This document shows positions 23,205 through 35,211 of a stretch of DNA of 64,000 nucleotides, one piece after another. The DNA is taken from positions 202,539 to 266,538 of the forward strand of contig VZTI01002788.1 of NCBI GenBank assembly GCA_013397865.1, written 5' to 3'. This DNA is from Struthidea cinerea. Its lineage: Eukaryota > Chordata > Aves > Passeriformes > Corcoracidae. The stretch's first letter is position 1; every line of letters begins with the position of its first letter. The notes under the pieces were generated by a model. The model had not been told where the DNA came from and searched no databases. It saw nothing but the letters and a program-made list of their open reading frames with translations. The position numbers and the translations under genes are program-made.

Positions 23205-26200
23205 CAATACAGTAAATGAATACATGGATAAGAATCCACATGGCCTCCATTATTTCAGTTTGATAGAATACAGCACAGTATACAGTACATTATTTTTTAC
23301 AAAAATGCCTGATAATGAATGAAATATCTTTAATAAATACTAGCTGTTTTCACTAAAAATGTCTATATAGTTTTCATGCATGTGCAATAGAGAGTCGAGA
23401 ATGATACGCTGGCCAAATTCAGGTGAGTATACATCACCCATTGAAAATCTCCTGCATCTGGGGATTTTGACTGAAAAGAGAATTCATAACATATTTTTAC
23501 TAAATGGAGTAAAAGGTGTTATAAACCAAGGCAAAGTGAAGCTTTTTCAGCCCAGAGCACTGATGATAAGTTACACTTATACACATATGCATGCAGTTCT
23601 ATAAATATTTTTTTTGTGTGAGTGTACAAATCAAAGGGCCAGCTCTTTGCTGCCTTTTTTCCTGCAAAACAATTTACAGTGAATTTCAGAAGGTGTGTAA
23701 AACAGAACTCCTTTGTAACTGAGCTAGTTACAGCCATATCATTTAAAGGAAGGAAACCCAAACAAAGTACTGAATGAAATGGCGTGTTAAATTCCAGAAC
23801 TATTCAATCTGTAGCTCTCTTTCTGTGTCCTCTATTGTCTCAAACAGAAAGTGATATCTGGAAAAGGAAGGGGACAGGTTCAGCATTTTGTAGAAATCTT
23901 CAGGTTTAGCTATGCAGTTTTCTGAAAAAAAAATACCTCCAGAGGAGCTAGAACCTGAGTCTGACAACCCAGCTGCCACCTTCAACTTCACCAATTCCCT
24001 AATAATATTCTGAAGTGGGTTAAAACCTCTGGGATGTGCTAAATGTGTCATCCCATCATTATAATGATCATTGGAACGGTTTACTCATTGCCGTTGTTGG
24101 CCACAAATTTTTCTCTGCGCTGTGCCAACCACACTCAAGGAAGGCATCTCCATAGCCCCTGTTGTGATTAAATGTGCTGGGATGTCACATTAGAAAAGGA
24201 CTTCTTGGTAGAGAGCAAAAGTGATAGAAATAGGAAGTGAGATTCTCAGGGAGATAAATGAGTGGGAGAGATTTATTGATGAAGCATAGATAGTGCTAAG
24301 AGTAGAAGTTAAAATAGCATAAAATGAGGTTCAAGGGAGCAAATTGAGGGAAGAGATTTGTACTGCAGGGAAAAGCAGCAAATGGAAAGTGCATAGTCCT
24401 GAGGAAAGAGCATGGAAAACATGGGCAAGAAACAGAGACGTGAAGCTATAAACATCTCCTGTTCCTCCCATATGGGCAACCCATTTTTGCAATCTACCTG
24501 TAGTGTCATTACTGGAAATGAAATTTGGAATTTACAGGATGGATCTGAAAGGTGGTGGGCCATATGCATTGCTGCTGTAATCCCACTGGTGTCACCACAG
24601 ACTGTGGAGTTCCTCTGGGGGCAACACTCTTGAACGTTACACCTGCAGTTAATAAACCTCATCACATCTCAGCACATCTCAGCCCCTCTTCTCTGATCAA
24701 AGTCAGTGGTTCATGATAAACCAGACAGAACAGCTGGCTGGAGGCTTTTGTGCCTGCTGTTAGGAACCAGACTCATTGTCAAGATTTGCTACACTATTTA
24801 GCTAGTGTAAGTCTTACTCTCTTCCTCAATTTACCCCCACAACAGATTTGACCCAGAGCTGTAAAAACTTACCTTGAACAGCCTTTGCTCTAGTTACTTA
24901 GCACAATCATAATTATTTATAGTGGTTTCAAATTCAGAGTGCTAGGAGCACAAATGATTACATTTGCTTGGATGTGTCTGCAGATGAGGTTTGTAACACA
25001 GTTGTAATGAACTTTGAAGGAGAGAGTCTGAGCTAATTCTGCTCCATTGAAAGGCAATAATTCAGTGCAGAACAAAAGTCATCTGAAGGGAAGGATGTCA
25101 TCTAAACTGTAAATGTAAAGAGGATTGACTCTTACAAGAATAAATTCAGATGGATAGACTGCAGTTTAGGTTACAAGAGCATAAACTTGACATGACTATT
25201 TTGCACTGGTGAAGCTTGAATCAGAGCTCATTGTTGCTGAACCAGATGCTAGATCTCATTCAAGATCAGGATATGATTCTTACCACTCCCTCAGTTTAAT
25301 ACTGATCACAGAGATGTTCTTCAGGTATTGTAATTAAAAACAAGTTACTCAAGGTACCTAGGTCAGAGTTTTGAAGATAGTACAGTATGCAGTAGCTTGC
25401 AGGGAAAAACACTTTATACTAGCTGATCCACTGGAATTATGATTAGGTGTCTGCCCTCTGCAGTGGAAGCACAGCACAGAGCTATCATCCCAGGGGTTAT
25501 GTCTGACAAAGAAAACGAAATACCTGGAATAATAAAACACATTAACTTCCTGAAATCTACTAAGGACAGGGGTCCATCCACACAGGAATTAAATTCCTTA
25601 GTCTTTGATACAGGCAGGCAGATAAGGCACCAACACTTTTATTGCAAAGTCAGAACATGGAAAACTTATTTATTCAGGAGTCAAACAGAATAGGCTGTGA
25701 TCCCTTCTATTGTAGGGTTTAGACCTGCATGGCTCCAACTATACATTCCTCTTCAGATGATACTTACAAGCAAATCCTACCTATATGAAGAAGTTCACTG
25801 TAACAGTTGATTATTCTTAGTTAAACCAAGACAAATGGGAGAGACATTAAACCTAGTTATGAATATTCAACCTGATAACGTCATCCACCCAGGAAAAAAT
25901 AAATCTCATCAGCAGCTGAAAGCAATAGATTTCTGGTTTCTGGTCTCCATGATTCCCAGGCACGTGGGTTCTGTAGAAATAATTAAGGTAAGAAGTTGGC
26001 CTTCTATCCACCAGTCATTGCAATAATAATGTGAAAGTTCCCTCTATTTCTATCTCGTCTGACCAGTGAGTTCCTTCAAAATGTGCTGTTTTCTAGCCTG
26101 GCCATGCTTTCAGAGAAACCACATTCAAATCCAAGTGCAAAACTCAACTCTACCTCAATAATTTCTTCACATAAGTACCTGTAGAGAAACAGACATAGAC

Positions 26201-27007
26201 GCAGCTCAGCAAATAAAGCAATTTCCCTCCTCTGGGGAAGAAGAAAAAGAAAAAGATTATAGCTGTCCTGTCTAATCTGAAATATTTGAGACATACTGAA
26301 TTACTTCACTGATGAGACCTATGATTTCCACGGGAAAATGAGACATGTAGGCTCCCTCTGGGAAGGTGTTTGACTTTAGCAGAAACATGCATGTTCCCCC
26401 AGGCTGGGACGCAACTGGAAATGTACCATCGATCCGTAAACTTACTGATTTCTTATTCTGCTTGCCATGCACAGTGCTATCACCGAAGAAGCTGTTCCGC
26501 ATTTAAAGCAAGAAGCAACTGCAGATCAGCTCTGGTGGGGGGTCATGAGTGTATCTTTTATCCTAGATGCCATATTTCAGGAAAGGAGAGAAGATTAATG
26601 CCTTTCAGAACCTTCCAGCTGCTTACGCTGTACTCATTTCAAACACATTTGTTGGGTCCATCAATCCTATGCCCTCTCCCAGCTTTTAATTGGTCATGAC
26701 GATAAGTCAGAGATCCCAGATTCTCCCCTCCATTCCATCTACTCTGTAGACTCCAAATGGAAGAAGAAAAACCATTTTCACTACTCAATTTAAAGAGTTA
26801 AGTCCAAGCTGAGGTCCAGGTGAAGTATCAGGGACAGCTTGACAATCCTCTGCATTAAGAAGACACAAAGAGCAGGAAAGAAAAACCTGCAGGAGAATAT
26901 GAAGTATTGCATAGTGACACATACCTCACACCTGGGCTGGTCCTTCAGTGGTTTAGGCTCTTCCTTAGACCTCTGCTCTGACAGACCCATCTCAGAGATC
27001 AAACCTG
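23205..27007. other. unique DNA, no gene seen
   Basis: Short frames occur at 23800-24051 (minus), 24309-24665 (minus) and 26272-26502 (minus). None is recognisable. The last overlaps a small CpG-retaining patch and contains a GTAAGT donor-like site. No CR1 or LTR is recognised before 27008. Confidence 0.4.
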
Positions 27008-27317
27008 AAAGGAGCTTGTATCTGGGTGAGGGTCAGTCTCTTCTCCCAGGTAACAAGAGACAGGATGAGAGGAAACAACCCCAAGTTTTGCCAGGGGAAA
27101 TTTAGATTGTATATTAGAATATTTTTCTTCCCTGGAGGGTAGTCAGGTATTGGAACAGGCTGCTCAGGGAAGTGGTTGTCACCATCCCTGTAAATTTTTT
27201 TTAAAAGTGTGGCTATGTCATTTGGGAACATGATTTAGTGGTGACTTGGTGGTGCTGGGTTAACTCAATGACCTTAGAGGTCTTTTCCAAGCTAAATAAT
27301 CCTATGATTCTATGATC
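27008..27317 (+). mobile_element. CR1 LINE 3' end, plus strand
   Basis: Phrases in CR1 order: 'aaaggagcttgta' with 'gtctcttctcccaggtaac', 'ggaacaggctgctcagggaa', 'gtggttgtcaccatccctg', and 'actcaatgaccttagaggtc' with 'ttttccaagctaaa'. It ends in ATCCTATGATTCTATGATCC. It is 5'-truncated like most CR1 copies. Confidence 0.92.
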
Positions 27318-28478
27318 CTTAGTCATGTCCTTTCTTCCTCATGCAATGTAACCCTGATAAGTCTTTAATGAACTATCACTGGACAGGTTGTTCAGGGATT
27401 TGAGATGAAATGAATGAAGAAACATCTGCAAGTGGGGGAAAAAAAAAAAAAAAAAAACAGAGAGAATTTAAAAGCAGTGTCCTTAAAAGCATGCAGTGAA
27501 ACCACACTACTAATATACATGGTTTGCTGTATGTTGATAAACTGGCTTCAAAGCCCAGACTTGGGATACAGCAGTTCCTGTTTGACTGTTATGTCACCAT
27601 TTAACCCCTGTCAATAGATTCCATGTCTTTCTTTGTCAGATGCCCTGTCAAAAAAAAAAAAAAAATCAAACCCTCAAAACAAGACACGCCATAAATATCA
27701 AATCCCATTATTAGAATTATTTGTAAAATGCCTTAACAACTATTGGCAAGGTTTTATTAGAGTCTGGTAGGTTAGTGAAAGTCCAGGTATGAATGCTTGT
27801 TTTCATCTGAAAACGTGATGACAATAGGTCTGAGTTGGAGAGAACAATACAGTAGAGCATCGAATGAAAGAACGGTGAGAGACATAATGGATGAATAAGT
27901 AGAAATCGCTCATTTTCATCATTTGAAGTAGTGTCCCTTTTAACTTCAGGCCAAGAAAAATGGTTGTGTATGGGTTAAAATAAGACATAAAGCATGAAAT
28001 GTAGGAACTTGTCTTCCAGCCTGCTGTTCAGGTTGACTTTGTAAATGTCACACAACTTTTCCCTCCCATACGAAACAGGAAAGAATCTGATCAATTCCTC
28101 CCTGCTCCCCCCTGCTTCCCCAGGCATCTTCTGCAACTGATGCAAAGCATAGCATTCAGTGTCAAAGCCTGTTACATGCTGCTACCTCCTAATAATATTA
28201 AAATGAAAATGAAAGTAGCTCCCAAACAGTCTTTGAATCAATCCTAATGTGATAAAAATGAATATCCCCTCTTTCTTTTCCTCCTCCCCTCTCCCTTCAC
28301 TGTCATTTGAACCTTTACAACAGCATTTTGTCTGCAGCAATGGATTAAATTGTCACATTGATGATTGGTGTCCAGTCTCTCAATTTTGGCATAATTGTTC
28401 TGCTCAAAGTGTTGCTGTACCTACATTTTTAAGACCTGGAGCTGCAGCTTTTATTTGGTGTAACTGAACTGATTGTAA
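27318..28478. other. unique DNA with two poly(A) runs
   Basis: This spacer lies between two CR1 copies whose 3' ends face each other. A runs lie at about 27439-27457 and 27650-27664. No gene is seen. Confidence 0.4.
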
Positions 28479-28840
28479 GAATCACAGAATCACAGAATAT
28501 AGATAAAGTTGGGAGTGTCTGGAACTCATCTACTCCAGCCTCCCTGCTCCAGCAGGGTCCCCTACAGCACATTGCTCAGAATTGTAACCAGATGGCTTTG
28601 GAGTATCTACAGGGAAGGGGACTCCACAACCTTTCTGGGCAATCTGTTCCAGTGCTCAGTCATCCGCTCATTAAAGAAATTCCTTCTCAAGTTCACATGG
28701 AACTTCCCATCTGCCAGTTTCTGCCATCCCATTGCTTGGCACTACTGAGTAGAGCCTGGATCAATCCTCTTGACACCCTCCCTTCAAGCACACACAGTGG
28801 TAACATCCCCTCTCCATCTCCTCTGTTCCAGGCTAGAAAG
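28479..28840 (-). mobile_element. CR1 LINE 3' fragment, minus strand
   Basis: Starts with two ATCACAGA-type terminal octamers (reverse complement of the CR1 3' end). Then come 'ctccagcctccctgctccag', 'ttgctcagaattgtaacca', 'ggactccacaacctttctgg', 'aatctgttccagtgctcagt' and 'aagaaattccttctcaag'. It ends near 'ctgttccaggctaga'. Confidence 0.93.
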
Positions 28841-29143
28841 TAGATAAGAACTTTTACAATGACAGGGAAGGAAGTAACTTCTCCCTATTCCGGTCTAAGG
28901 ATGGCCGACATAAATGGGTTGATATTTTCCACACCTTGTCTTTATATGGTCTCCCCTTGGTGCTTACCAAAACTGTTGTTTCTGGTTACTCCCTCCTTGG
29001 CTTTTACTGCTGCTATGAAACAGCCAGGATAAAAGTGTCCTTTGCCACTTTTCATGCTTCCCATGTGTACTTAACTTGTTCTGGGAAACTAAAGTCATTT
29101 GAAGAGTGCTGAAAAAAGGTGTTTGTCACATAACTTCCCCCTA

Positions 29144-29244
29144 TAAAAAAAACCAAAAAAACCCAAACAAACAAACAAAATAAAACAAACAAACAAAAAA
29201 AAACAACAACAACAACAAAAAAAAAACAACAACAAAAAAACCCC
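29144..29244 (+). repeat. A-rich AAAC/AAC low-complexity tract
   Basis: About 100 bases of A runs with CAAA units followed by CAA units. Confidence 0.85.
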
Positions 29245-30837
29245 TAGTAACTGATTTTTTTCTGACCAGACATTGTGAAGTAGACTAAATTCATTTTTAA
29301 TGCATTAGTCGTTATAACTTGGAAAGACTGATATTCAGACAAAAGCTTCAAAGTCCCAGACAAGGGTTGGCTGATTATAAGAACATTTTTGCAAGCATAA
29401 GTTAGAACACTTCTAAGAATAAATGAAAGAGGTAGTCAGTACTCTTGGTTTGAATAATTAATATAGATTACTTTGCACAGATGAAAAAAATACTGAGTAC
29501 TGGATCCCCAAATAACACATAAAATGTGCAATCAGCCCTCAAAAACTCCTTTTGCTGGAATTCCAGTGAGGTCATGGTTCATACCTATCATGATTAAACA
29601 GTTTTAACAAGGACCTGGGGAAAAAAAAGTAAACAGAAAATCATTTAGTGAGAGTATTTTCAGATGACATACATTTGGGTGCAGCGGTAAATAATGAGCA
29701 GAATGGATGACTGACTTGGAGCTCTCTGGATTGCTTGGTAAGCTGGGTGTAAGCAAACAGTTGGGACCAAATGTGCCATTACAAATCCAGGGAAGCACAA
29801 GAATTGAAGCTGACTATACAAACAGAAGGTTAATGCAAGGAATTAGTAATTTTTGAACATGACTATAACTGCTGTTCATCCATGTTCCCTTTGTACAATC
29901 TTTTCCCATCAGGGTTCAGACAATCTTTTCTTACTCATCCCCATACCAATTTGGTATTTCATTTGATTTGACTTGGCAGAGGTAAAACACATGTGGAGAT
30001 TTGATTACTCTGTAAATATCTATGTAAAGAACATTGTGGACAAGGTTGCAGCAGTGTTTAATGGCTAGTTGTTAAAGCTACAGAAATTCAAACTGAAAAT
30101 AAAGTACAGATTTAAACAGTAAAACTGTTAACCATGGGAGCTATTTACCAAAGATGATGATAGATTTTCCATCTCTGGGTGTTCTTTAAATGGGTTTGCT
30201 GTTCTTTTCCTACTTCAAACAGAGATTTTGGACTCAAAACGGGAATTAATATGTGGAGCTCCCAGGGCTTTTTTTGTGGAAAGAGGTTTTCCTTTATCCA
30301 GAGAGCTAAAGAAATTATACTGTCAGCAATGCTCTGTTTGGCCCAAGATTTAACCAAGTAGAAAAGTGACCATGAGGCATTCACCCACATGGTTTTTTGC
30401 TCCAAGTCCAATTCAGTTAGCTCTCAGGACACGGCCCAGAGGATCAAGGGTGCACTATTAATTGTCTGTCTGCCTTTAAAGTAGCACCTAATTTCTCTGA
30501 TACACTCAACCTTTTCAACTCAATCCTGAATTTGGCACCGCTTCAAGCTATTTATTATGATTTAGAAATAAATCCTCAATTCTCATGACACAGCTGCTTT
30601 TGTCACAATAACCACCTGGGCACAACATGTTCCTGTGGTGAAGCTTGATAGGTTAATCGAGCTTCACAAAGCTTGCAACAAGGTTTGAGATGCTTGGATA
30701 AAAATAATAAATATTGGGTGGAATTACTGTTAATATTCTTTAAAATATCTTATGTATAGTGGAACTCAGACATGCTAGGAACCTCAGCAAAGTATTAGTC
30801 AATATATACATAATCAGCTTTCTATCCTTAAACTTCA
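29245..30837. other. unique AT-rich DNA, no gene seen
   Basis: The minus-strand frame at 30145-30411 and the overlapping plus-strand one are not recognisable. This stretch is the left flank of the next LTR. Confidence 0.4.
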
Positions 30838-31877
30838 TGTAGTGGTTTTGGTTTGAAATATGGATCACTTACTGATTTTTCTTTTTGTGAGATAAGCATT
30901 AAGAGAAAACAAAGCAGGCACCAAACTTACAGAATATAAAGAAGTTTATTAACAGACGTAAAAGAAAGGGGGGGAAAAAAGCTGCTGTGGTGTAAAACAT
31001 TTATTCCATGAAAACTCACAGTTCTTTCACACTGCAAGACATGGACCATTACATGGGGTTTTTAATCTTTTTAAGGATGAGTTATGTAGGCCTGAACACG
31101 AAAGTTTTTTCGCCACCAGTCTCTTAAAAGTCTCTCTCTCTCTCTCCTTTTAAATAGCCTGGCATGGGCACTCTTCACAACCTTCACGGGCCACATGTGA
31201 ATTGTCCATCCCCCCATGTACTTCAAATGGTTTAAAGAAACGCACAGTTTGTGATATTACAGTTCTTTACCACGGCATGCAAGAATTATTTTAAGCTACG
31301 CGCAAGAAGCGCGGCACTGACCTCTCTTCTCCTCTGAAGCCATCTTAGCTCCGTCCCATGTGACGTGACTCACTTTCTCTTTCTCTCTGGCTCCAAAACC
31401 GCCACGTTACCGTTCAGGCTCCACAGTGGAGAGAGCCCTGCTCTCCCTGCGCTGCTGGCTGCACTGTTTCCTCTTCAGTTCAGCGCAAAGTGTGCTGGCT
31501 GCAGACAGGAGGCTCCTCCGGCTCCTGCTGGCTCAGTGTGGAGAGGAGAGGGTCCCGCCAGTTCCAAAAAGCTGTTGCGGATAGGCTCAGCTGTGTGGCA
31601 GTCCGTGGCTGACCATCGCTGTCTGTGGCTCAGGGATAGCTCCTCCTCCCAAATAGCCGGGGTTCGTGCTGTGGCGCTGGGAGAAGGTGGGGGGGAGGGA
31701 GCAGGGACCCCAGCCCAGCTCAGCAGGGCCCAGAGGCCCAAGGCCCCCCCTACCTTCCGGCATGCTAGCTGGAAAGGAAGGCCAATTCCTGCCTTCCCTC
31801 ATGGTTTACATATGTAAATTGAGAGAAGCGTTATTGGTCTAAAAAGTTGCCTGTCAATTCAGGGTCAACCCACTATA
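30838..31877 (-). mobile_element. solo LTR of an endogenous retrovirus, minus strand
   Basis: The left edge reads TGTAGTGG. The right edge, reverse-complemented, reads TATAGTGGGTTGACCC, nearly the same, giving matching inverted ends (TGTAGTGG...CCACTATA). I remember a bird LTR opening TGTAGTGGGTTGACCC. On the minus strand the order is a GC-rich U3, a TATA box (CTATTTAAAA, 31148-31157) and AATAAA (30945-30950). No retroviral gene adjoins it, so it is solo. Flanking bases (cttca and tttct) agree at only three of five, so the target duplication is uncertain. The 150-codon frame at 31365-31817 and its antisense partners lie in the U3 and are not genes. Confidence 0.78.
31679..31706 (+). other. 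G-quadruplex motif inside LTR
   Basis: Four G runs of three or more (31679-31681, 31689-31695, 31697-31699, 31704-31706) are separated by loops of 7, 1 and 4 bases. This fits the standard intramolecular G-quadruplex rule. It lies in the GC-rich U3 of the LTR, on the strand opposite to LTR transcription. Confidence 0.7.
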
Positions 31878-32048
31878 TTTCTTTTCTATTGGAACAGAGA
31901 ATTATTGGGTTTTTGCATAGATTCAGTACTGAAACATTTGGGTTGGAATAGGGGTCCTAGTGAGTGGCATATCTTGTGATTGTGCTTCACAGCAAGACTG
32001 AATTAATTTTCCTTAAGACATTACTGTGAGACTGATTATAAGTCTGCC

Positions 32049-32266
32049 CTTGAATGCTTCTCAGTGAAAGTGATGTGACCTCCCTTGGCAGTTTGTTCCA
32101 TGGATCTAGCTATCCTAATAGTTATAAAGTTTGTCTTAATCATTAACTGAAATTTCTCCTTTGTTGCAGCTTCATCCCATTACTTCTTGTTCTGACCTTG
32201 GTGACTCATTATGATAATTGGCCCCTGACCTCCTTCTATTATTTTTTATGTATTTGGAAGAGACAT
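32049..32266 (-). mobile_element. old CR1 relic, minus strand
   Basis: Diverged match to the CR1 3' region: 'gacctcccttggcagtttgt', 'ttccatggatctagctatcc', 'taatagttataaagtttgtc', 'cttcatcccattacttcttg', 'ttttatgtatttggaagaga'. It differs from the younger CR1 copies in wording, which suggests an older subfamily. Both ends are approximate, and the terminal octamers are gone. Confidence 0.7.
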
Positions 32267-32378
32267 GGGTGTAGACCAGAAAATGTGGAACCATATCCTA
32301 ATGCCGTGACAGCCTCAGGAAAGCATACAGCTTTTGGATTTTCTTTGACCTACAGCTAGATTAAAAGCCATGTGTAAA

Positions 32379-33056
32379 ATTTAGAACAGCATTCTGTCAA
32401 GGGCAACAAGAAAAGCTTCTCTAGGTAAGTTGGTGATAAAAGAAAGGCCAGGGAAAATGTGGGCCCTTTCTGGAAGGAAATTGCAGACTGGTTGCCTGGA
32501 ACTGGGTAGGTTGAGGTTGCTGAGGGTAGGTTGAGGTTGCTTCTCAACAACTTTTTTTTTGCCTCAGTCTTCACTAGACAGTGTTCCACCATAAGAGAGA
32601 CATGAACTCCCTGGAATGAGTGCAGACAAGGCCACCAAGATGATCTGTGGGCTAGAGAACCTCTGCCACGGAGACAGGCTCAGAGCATTTTTTTGTTGAG
32701 CTTGCAGAAGTCTCTGTGAAGAACTCCTAGAACCTTTCAGTACCTAGAAAGGTTACAGGAGTGATGGAAAGGAACTCTTTATAAAGACATGGAGTAACAG
32801 AACAAGGGGTAATGGCTTCAAACTCAAAGAGAGTGGTTTAGATCAGATATTAGGAAAAAATTCTTTCCTGTGAGGTGAGCCCTGGCATTGGCTGCCCAGA
32901 GAAACTGTGAATGCCAAATGCCTGGAAGTGTCCAAGGCTAGGTTGGAGGGGACTAGGAACAACCTGGTCTAGTGGAAGGAGTCCCTGCCCACTACAGGGG
33001 CATTGTAACCAGATGATCTTTGAGGTGCCTTCCAACCCAAAGTTTTCCATGATTTC
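32379..33056 (+). mobile_element. CR1 LINE fragment with internal deletions, plus strand
   Basis: It begins with CR1 coding-end phrases (ttagaacagcattctgtcaa, gggcaacaagaaaagcttct, gcctcagtcttcact). After missing stretches it continues into the 3' UTR (acaaggccaccaagatgatc, gaacaaggggtaatggcttc, ggcattggctgcccagagaa, aacaacctggtctagtggaa, gatgatctttgaggtgcctt). It ends in a worn 'ccatgatttct'. A 20-bp unit with core gggtaggttgaggttgct is duplicated at 32502-32541. No intact reverse transcriptase remains. Confidence 0.9.
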
Positions 33057-35163
33057 TGAAAAGATCCCTTATACTAGAGTTGCTGCTTAGGTTGACCAAA
33101 GTTTCCATATTAACCACATGAAAAGAGTTTGCTGAACTGAACTGAGCTTACCAGAGAAGCTTTGGTAATTTTTCAGTAAAGAGCGTTAGTATGTCATGTA
33201 CCTGCAGTCCTCCCATCCATCAAATATGAGTTTCCAGGAAAAGGAGCCTCTGCGTTCCTTTTATTGCATTAGCACCTAATGGTTGGATCAGCCATTGGCT
33301 TTGCCTAAAGTTGACTTGAAATGCTATCCAAATTTGGTCTTGCTAATAGGACTTATAACAATATTCATTAACAATTTAGCTTTATAAGAAATGTGTTTTT
33401 TGGAAATGAATATGATTACTTTGTAGCTAAAGTATACTTTTGTTTTCTATTACAGGCTGTGCCAAAGAGTTACACAAGATTGGAAAAAAAAAAATATATA
33501 TTTACTCAAGTGCCTAATAATTACACTGTTTGCTTCATAGGTCTTGTATTGAGGGGAAGAAAAATAACTTTATTTATAATCCTTTGTAGCAGTTTTATTT
33601 TCAACTCCTTTGCCACTTCTTCACTGTCTGTGGAGGTGTAACACTATTACACTTGGCTGTACTTCTCTGCCATGTTGACAGTCTTGGTGTCTGTGAAATC
33701 TGTAACTCATTGGTTTCAAGAGATGTATATGAGAGCTGACCGTTTTTTGCTCTGATAAATGGATTTTTCCTCTAAATGGTAGAGGGAAAGGATCTAGTGT
33801 ATACAACAGCACACACTAATTCAGTGGCCAAACTCACAGGTGATATATGTAGAAACTGAAAAAACCTTTTCTTTAACTTCTTCTTCATGAACACAATACT
33901 TCTCTGGGGTAGTAAAGGAATATTGAAGTGTTGGTCCTAAATTAGGTAGGTAGATAAGTAAATTTTCCTGGAGGGACCAGATTTCATGTCCTGCTTGACA
34001 GATGTGACAGAAGGCAACTTCTGAGTTACAGCACCTCCTCATTCTTGACATGTCACAAAATATTAACACCCTTGAGTATGATTAAGTAAGTGACACATCA
34101 TAATAACTTATCATATATCTCAAAGTAAGTCAGAAGTCAGTGCTGGCCTCATTGTACGATCTCAACTCGAACCAAATGTGAAAAGAAACAAAACATTTTT
34201 TGCAAGCTGAGAGCCAACATCTCACTAAGACATCCTGTGAAAGTCTTCTTCAGTAGTAACTAAAATGAAATTAAAATAATCCTTTCAAAGTCAAGGAAGA
34301 ACTACGTAGCCATCAACATAATTATTGTTTATGCAGTACACATTGCTCTGAGATGAAATGATAGGTTTTTCATAAATGTAATTTTTATTGGGGATGAAAG
34401 AGTCCAACACATGGTCAAAAGGTCTGAATTCTCAATGGCTCCTGGTCATTGCCTTGTCATGGGACAGAGATCGCTAAATTAATTTGTAATTATGCAAATT
34501 TTTTTGCTATGATTTGAAATAGACTAAAAAAAAAGATAGAAACTGGTATTTTATCTCTATCAAAAATATTTCTCAGGGTTATTTATAATAATAAGATGTA
34601 TTTATTGAAGAAAAATATCTCCCTGTCATAAATATTTTATCTAAAATATAAAATTTTGAAATGTTACTTAGAAATTCAATACTTATTAAGAGGACACTAG
34701 TTTTTTGGGTTTTGGCTTTTTTTTTGGGGTTTTTTTTTTTTTTTTAGTCAGTATAATGGTTTATGATTGCTAAAACCCCCAGTTAATTTTACCTGTTTAG
34801 TTCCTGGTCTAAACTGTAGGTTTATGGATTTTTAATTTTTTTTAAACATACTGCAGACAACTATTCTGAAGAGGACTTTTGATGAAGAGTATAATAAAAT
34901 AGCTATTTTTTCAAAATCAGTCATACTGAAAAGCAGACTTTCCCAACAAGCTTTTATCTCTATTCATTTGAAACCTTCAAAGGGAGGTATCAAACAGTCT
35001 TAAGAGTGTATTTTTTATAATTTACATTAGTTACTTTGACATTCCATATTTCATTATTCTATGCAGCTTGTATCAGGTGTCCTGAGATTCTTTCTCTTTG
35101 TATTATAGAGTGTCTTGATCACAGTTCTTCTATGGTAGAGGATCACTTAGCTTTTCTTCACAG
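33057..35163. other. unique AT-rich DNA, no gene seen
   Basis: No recognised repeat. A T/G-rich run lies at about 34700-34746. Two donor-like AA|GTAAGT sites (about 34086 and 34126) have no matching acceptors. The old notions of coding frames here are not supported. Confidence 0.4.
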
Positions 35164-35211
35164 GACTGCAGCTGAGATTCGTATCTCCCAGGAGACCATC
35201 TGTGATACAAG
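35164..35211 (+). CDS. candidate 48-nt cassette exon
   Basis: The 48 bases are preceded by an acceptor-like CTTTTCTTCACAG and followed by a consensus donor (CAAG|GTAAGTGAC). The length is a multiple of three, so skipping would keep frame. Two of three frames are open: one reads TAAEIRISQETICDT, the other LQLRFVSPRRPSVIQ; the third has a stop at its fourth codon. I recognise neither peptide. If real, the window is intronic to a plus-strand gene. With a 64-kb search space, one such chance pairing is plausible. Confidence 0.18.

Noticed and set aside
25950..25987. Possible small exon before AAG|GTAAGA
   Set aside because: The acceptor has a weak pyrimidine tract, and the segment is only about 28-38 bases.
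31365..31817. 150-codon frame in a GC-rich island, at first taken for a first exon
   Set aside because: The island lies inside an LTR with matching ends, and antisense frames of similar length are also open. GC-rich LTR sequence explains it.
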